Below, one piece after another: positions 14,590-17,192 of a stretch of DNA of 17,192 nucleotides. This DNA is from DSWT01 sp034433375. GTDB taxonomy: Bacteria > Chloroflexota > Anaerolineae > B4-G1 > SLSP01. The notes under the pieces were generated by a model, which was not told where the DNA came from, did not search any database, and saw only the letters and a program-made list of their open reading frames with translations. The translations under genes were made by a program, and so were the position numbers. Numbering within the stretch: position 1 is the stretch's first letter; every line of letters starts with the position of its first letter. The stretch lies in contig DAOUAQ010000167.1 of assembly GCA_034433375.1 (NCBI GenBank), positions 1 to 17,192 of the forward strand. Reading direction: 5' to 3'.

Positions 14590-15951
14590 TCAAAAGTAGC
14601 AAATCAAACTTATTGGAGCAATCAACCAGATCCAATAGTTGATACAGAAGTTAAATTTGACATAACGGTTTAGCAAGCTAATAAGTAGCGATGCTGCGAA
14701 AAAAGATAATGCGAGAGCAAGCGCAGCCCCTTCTACCCCCCATTGATACGTAAACAAAAAACTAAATACGACATTGACCACCGCGCAAAACAGATTGCTA
14801 AAAAAGACTGTTTTTGAACGTCCTTCTGCAGTTGCTAACATAGAGTTAAGCAATAGCGCAACATGGTAGAAACAACTCAGGCACAAAAATCCGATGACGG
14901 CACGCGATACATTGTATTGTTCTCCTAAAACATTGATTAGGAATAAACGTAGAAATATGTAGATGAGTGCACATAAAATCAGGCAAGCAGGTATACCCCA
15001 ATTCAAAAGTTTATTTGTTAAAATACGAACTCTATTAATGTCACCATTATGAAACATTCCTGCCAAACGGGGTTGCACCGCTGTGGTAATAAGCTGAAAT
15101 AAAAGATAAGGTATCCAACTCAACATCAAAACTACATACAGTCGTCCTGTATCTTCCATAGAAACTTGACGGCCCAAAATCCAGCGAGTGAACATGCCCC
15201 AATTCACAAAAATATAAGCAATAGCAGCCAAAGTCATCCAGTTTCCAAATTCCTCAATTTCTCGAACTGGTAAATCTGAAATCATTTCTGGATTTGTTGT
15301 ATTGCTTGATTTAAATTGTCCTAGAACTTTTGGTCCTACAAGAGCCAGAAATAATGCCACTGCACTAGATCCTATTAGGCTTCCCATCATCAGATATTCT
15401 GCCGTTGGTTTAATTATTAATATCAAACCGATTCCACTTATTACTGACATCACACTATAAATGATTTCAGATATCACGCTCACGTCAAATCTTTGTGCTC
15501 CTTGAAAAGTTGCAGATACTAAGCTTACAAATACTAAGCCAAATAAATCTACGCCAATCAGCAAGCTAAGAACAAAAAAGCCAGGTTGCCCAAACACAAA
15601 GATTGAGACTAAGCGGTGTCCCACCATCAGAAAGAGACTAATACATCCCAAAGCAATCAAGGGTTTTTTTAAAGCAACCCAAATTAACTGCTTGGTAACA
15701 CCCGCATAAGAAACATAACGCACCAATAGGGAAGCCGAGCCACTTATAACAAAAGGCATCAAAAAACTTGCTGCACCGAAAGCAAGCGAAAAGAGTCCGA
15801 GTTGTTCAGGCGCAACCAGCCGGGCATAAAGCACTATACGCAAGAAACTCAGCCCACGTCCTAAAACCGCTCCCAGTCCTAAAAAAAGAAAGGAATACCA
15901 GATTTTTTGTGATACGCGCACGTTAACCGGAAGTTTTTCTAAAAAGGTCAT
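14590..15951 (-). CDS. Wzx-type polysaccharide flippase (MOP superfamily)
   Basis: The 453-residue protein is hydrophobic throughout and has about 12-14 membrane helices. Its front, with FLGLGAVLGRGLSFLRIVLYARLV, fits the polysaccharide flippase (Polysacc_synt) family, which moves undecaprenyl-linked repeat units across the inner membrane. The C-terminal part (GFLCLSCFYHVALLLNSMLATAEGR...) looks like the MVIN/Wzx repeat of the fold. The composition is markedly AT-rich: two sample rows gave 33% and 37% GC, while a row in the ligase gene gave 63%. This is common for wzx genes and suggests a different origin. The start lies 40 bases from the end of the IS3-type element, which therefore replaces whatever lay upstream. 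The gap of 66 bases to the next gene holds nothing I recognise. Confidence 0.87.
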   Translation of the reverse strand: MTFLEKLPVNVRVSQKIWYSFLFLGLGAVLGRGLSFLRIVLYARLVAPEQLGLFSLAFGAASFLMPFVISGSASLLVRYVSYAGVTKQLIWVALKKPLIALGCISLFLMVGHRLVSIFVFGQPGFFVLSLLIGVDLFGLVFVSLVSATFQGAQRFDVSVISEIIYSVMSVISGIGLILIIKPTAEYLMMGSLIGSSAVALFLALVGPKVLGQFKSSNTTNPEMISDLPVREIEEFGNWMTLAAIAYIFVNWGMFTRWILGRQVSMEDTGRLYVVLMLSWIPYLLFQLITTAVQPRLAGMFHNGDINRVRILTNKLLNWGIPACLILCALIYIFLRLFLINVLGEQYNVSRAVIGFLCLSCFYHVALLLNSMLATAEGRSKTVFFSNLFCAVVNVVFSFLFTYQWGVEGAALALALSFFAASLLISLLNRYVKFNFCINYWIWLIAPISLICYF

Positions 15952-15990
15952 AGATTATCTATATCTGCGAAGATCAACCTTGAAATAAAC

Positions 15991-16016
15991 TGAAGTGACC
16001 CCCAAAAACTGGACAC
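15991..16016 (-). repeat. Right terminal inverted repeat of the IS3-family element
   Basis: The end reads TGAAGTGACCCCC and continues to CTGGACAC, resembling IS3-family ends. The partner repeat on the left is missing from the window, so the exact length of the repeat cannot be set. Confidence 0.65.
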
Positions 16017-16019
16017 TTT

Positions 16020-16880
16020 TTAAGCGTTTCTTAGTCCGCTTTCGCGGGGCAGTGGCTGTTCAGCACGCCATTGCGTTTCGAACTCGGCCGGGGTCAGATA
16101 ACCCAGCGAGGAATGGATGCGCTTGTGGGCATAGACATCATCCAGAAAGCGCCCCAACTGACGGTAAGCATCATGATAATCAAGATATTCGGACAGGTCA
16201 ACCTCCTCTTCTTTGATGGTGCGGATGAGCCGCTCGGCATACCCATTCTGCCAGGCCTCTCCCTGTTCAGCCATACTGATCTGGACTTGCGCCGCTTGCA
16301 CGACGGCGGTGTAGGCTGTCGCCGCATACTGCACGCCCTGATCGGAGTGATGGATCTCCGGGGTCGGATACTTGGCCAGCGCCTGCTGCAGCGCCGTCAA
16401 CGTCAAGGTGTGGTCCAGCTCACGTCCCAGATACCAGCCCCGGATACAGCGGGTGAAGACATCCATAATCACCGCCAGGTAGACAAAGCCGTTGTGCAGG
16501 TGAATGTACGTAATGTCACACACCCACACTTGTTCTGGATGCTCGACCGTCAAGTCCAAGACCAGGTTCGGGTAGCGCGGAAAACCGTGCTCACTGTTGG
16601 TCGTCCGCCGCTTGCTGCGCTTGATCTGGGCCTGAATCGACATAGCACCCATCAAACGCTGCACCCGCTTACGATTAACGTGCCATTTGCCACGCCGCAA
16701 CTGCGCGGTGATGCGGCGATAACCGTATGTGGGCCATTGCGCCGCCGTCTGCTTGATCGCGGCCCGCAGACGCGCCTCATCAGGTGTCACCAGCGGCTGG
16801 TAGTAATAGCTGCTGCGCGCTATCTCCAGGACCGCACACACGACCGTCACCGGATAATCTTGAGCCAGCACGGCGATCAC
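16020..16880 (-). CDS. IS3-family transposase OrfB (DDE integrase catalytic domain)
   Basis: The 286-residue product carries an N-terminal HTH_21-like part (YPVTVVCAVLEIARSSYYY), a linker, and an rve integrase core. The catalytic residues are Asp122 (WVCDITYI), Asp180 (HHSDQGVQY) and Glu216 (NGYAERLIRTIKEEE). Exactly 35 residues separate the second Asp and the Glu, the classic D(35)E spacing. The free-standing start would be GTG 16880, but the frame continues upstream (SLAHLDLSVAQKREVIAVLAQ) to the A7 run at 16922-16928, so the active protein is probably an OrfA-OrfB fusion made by -1 frameshifting. With the front of orfA missing, full-length fusion is unlikely here. The direction is the same as the flippase gene, so transcription could run on into it. 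Confidence 0.9.
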   Translation of the reverse strand: MIAVLAQDYPVTVVCAVLEIARSSYYYQPLVTPDEARLRAAIKQTAAQWPTYGYRRITAQLRRGKWHVNRKRVQRLMGAMSIQAQIKRSKRRTTNSEHGFPRYPNLVLDLTVEHPEQVWVCDITYIHLHNGFVYLAVIMDVFTRCIRGWYLGRELDHTLTLTALQQALAKYPTPEIHHSDQGVQYAATAYTAVVQAAQVQISMAEQGEAWQNGYAERLIRTIKEEEVDLSEYLDYHDAYRQLGRFLDDVYAHKRIHSSLGYLTPAEFETQWRAEQPLPRESGLRNA

Positions 16881-17080
16881 CTCTCGTTTCTGGGCGACCG
16901 AGAGGTCAAGATGTGCGAGGCTTTTTTTACCACTTCCAGCTCCAGCGTCAGCCGGCTCACCAGTTGCTCTAGCTCACCGATGCGTTCTTGTTCCTCACCC
17001 CGGCTCGGTGCGGTGGCAAAAATCTCAGGTGCCCGTTCGACGAACTCTTCCTGCCAACGCCGCAAGACCTGCGGACTCAA
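16877..17080 (-). pseudogene. IS3-family OrfA, front end missing
   Basis: The remaining about 67 residues match the rear of OrfA: LSPQVLRRWQEEFVERAPEIF, then the leucine-zipper part ELEQLVSRLTLELEVVKKAS. In the family about 30 residues, most of the helix-turn-helix, precede this. Reading upstream gives only a few unrelated codons and a stop at 17096-17098. A TTG at 17080 could serve as start but would yield a protein without the DNA-binding front, so I treat it as a fragment. It overlaps the annotated OrfB start by four bases. Confidence 0.75.
16922..16928 (-). promoter_or_regulatory. A7 slippery run, probable programmed -1 frameshift site of the IS3-family element
   Basis: On the minus strand the OrfA codons GTA-AAA-AAA-GCC contain seven A residues in a row. 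Slipping back one base leads directly into the OrfB frame (AGC CTC GCA ...), which is open from here to the OrfB domain. This is the usual way IS3 elements make the OrfAB transposase. Confidence 0.7.
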
Positions 17081-17112
17081 CGGGTATAGTGCAAATTATT
17101 GGGAAGTGCTCG

Positions 17113-17180
17113 GGCCGGTCTCCGACCGTGCCCGCATAGCCCATTACCTGAGCCTGCGGTGGCGCGGTCAGAGACCGGCC
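17113..17180. repeat. Long palindrome next to the truncated IS3-family element
   Basis: Arms 17113-17128 (GGCCGGTCTCCGACCG) and 17165-17180 pair at 15 of 16 bases around a 36-base loop. The loop holds an inner pair, CCGCA (17132-17136) with TGCGG (17155-17159). The stretch 17081-17192 shows no gene I recognise. It may be the end of another mobile or dispersed repeat. Confidence 0.55.
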
Positions 17181-17192
17181 ACAGCAAGCTAA

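Larger units (their letters stand above)
15991..17080 (-). mobile_element. IS3-family insertion sequence, truncated at the orfA end
   Basis: The right terminal repeat begins at 15991 (TGAAGTGACC, then a CCCCAAAAACTGGACA core), a typical IS3-family end. OrfB and the rear of orfA follow on the minus strand with the usual overlap. The front of orfA and the left terminal repeat are absent: similarity to OrfA stops near 17080 and is replaced by a palindrome-bearing sequence. It is therefore a remnant, or a copy cut by another event or by an assembly join. Confidence 0.82.

Noticed and set aside
16071..17192. Long open frame on the plus strand (373 codons) across the IS3-family element
   Set aside because: It is antisense to an IS3 transposase with an intact D-D(35)-E triad, shows no family motif, and is a by-product of GC-rich codon bias.
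1..17192. CRISPR array, tRNA or rRNA genes, toxin-antitoxin or phage-defence genes
   Set aside because: I saw no regularly spaced direct repeats, no tRNA-like or rRNA sequence, and no defence motifs; all genes fit polysaccharide synthesis or insertion sequences.

Overview
The window is one end-to-end piece of a bacterial surface-polysaccharide (O-antigen, capsule or exopolysaccharide) biosynthesis cluster. Every native gene lies on the minus strand, so transcription runs from high to low coordinates. No rRNA, tRNA or other taxonomic marker is present. The GC content is mixed, about 55-60% in most genes but clearly lower in the flippase, and there are Shine-Dalgarno sites such as AGGAGG. The organism cannot be fixed from this; a Chloroflexota-like or Gram-negative environmental bacterium would fit, at low confidence.

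Layout in order of transcription. (1) 17192-15991: right-hand part of an IS3-family insertion sequence with orfB, a beheaded orfA and a frameshift run of A residues, preceded at the window edge by a 16-bp-arm palindrome. (2) 15951-13366: an AT-rich Wzx-type flippase and a family-4 glycosyltransferase. (3) 13358-10100: a tightly overlapping cassette of three genes (FnlA/Cap5E, FnlB/Cap5F and FnlC/Cap5G types) that together make UDP-N-acetyl-L-fucosamine. (4) 10092-8848: a WbuB-type glycosyltransferase that probably transfers that sugar. (5) 8851-6905: a complete IS4-superfamily insertion sequence, the only element coded on the plus strand, inserted exactly at the stop codon of the WbuB-type gene. 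(6) 6894-4506: GNAT acyltransferase, DegT-type sugar aminotransferase and a small PglC-like phosphoglycosyl transferase, ending at a strong hairpin (4453-4477). (7) 4351-1: a membrane-bound PglF/WbpM-type UDP-GlcNAc 4,6-dehydratase, an O-antigen ligase/polymerase (Wzy_C) and a 5'-complete nucleotidyltransferase-fold gene that runs off the left edge.

How the genes work together (inference from families). The PglF/WbpM-type dehydratase, the aminotransferase and the GNAT protein would make a UDP-4-amino (or 4-acylamino)-4,6-dideoxy-GlcNAc, a bacillosamine-like sugar. The PglC-like enzyme would load it on undecaprenyl phosphate. FnlABC supply UDP-L-FucNAc for the WbuB-like enzyme, and the second glycosyltransferase adds another residue. 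The flippase exports the lipid-linked unit and the Wzy_C protein polymerises or ligates it.

The window looks like a known type of polysaccharide locus, not a new class of system. Its most informative features are the IS4-superfamily insertion, which kept the stop codon intact by duplicating CTAG; the large coiled-coil insertion in that transposase; the GNAT protein where a PglD-type acetyltransferase would be expected; and the nucleotidyltransferase gene at the left edge, which lacks an ATG near its front and is easy to miss.
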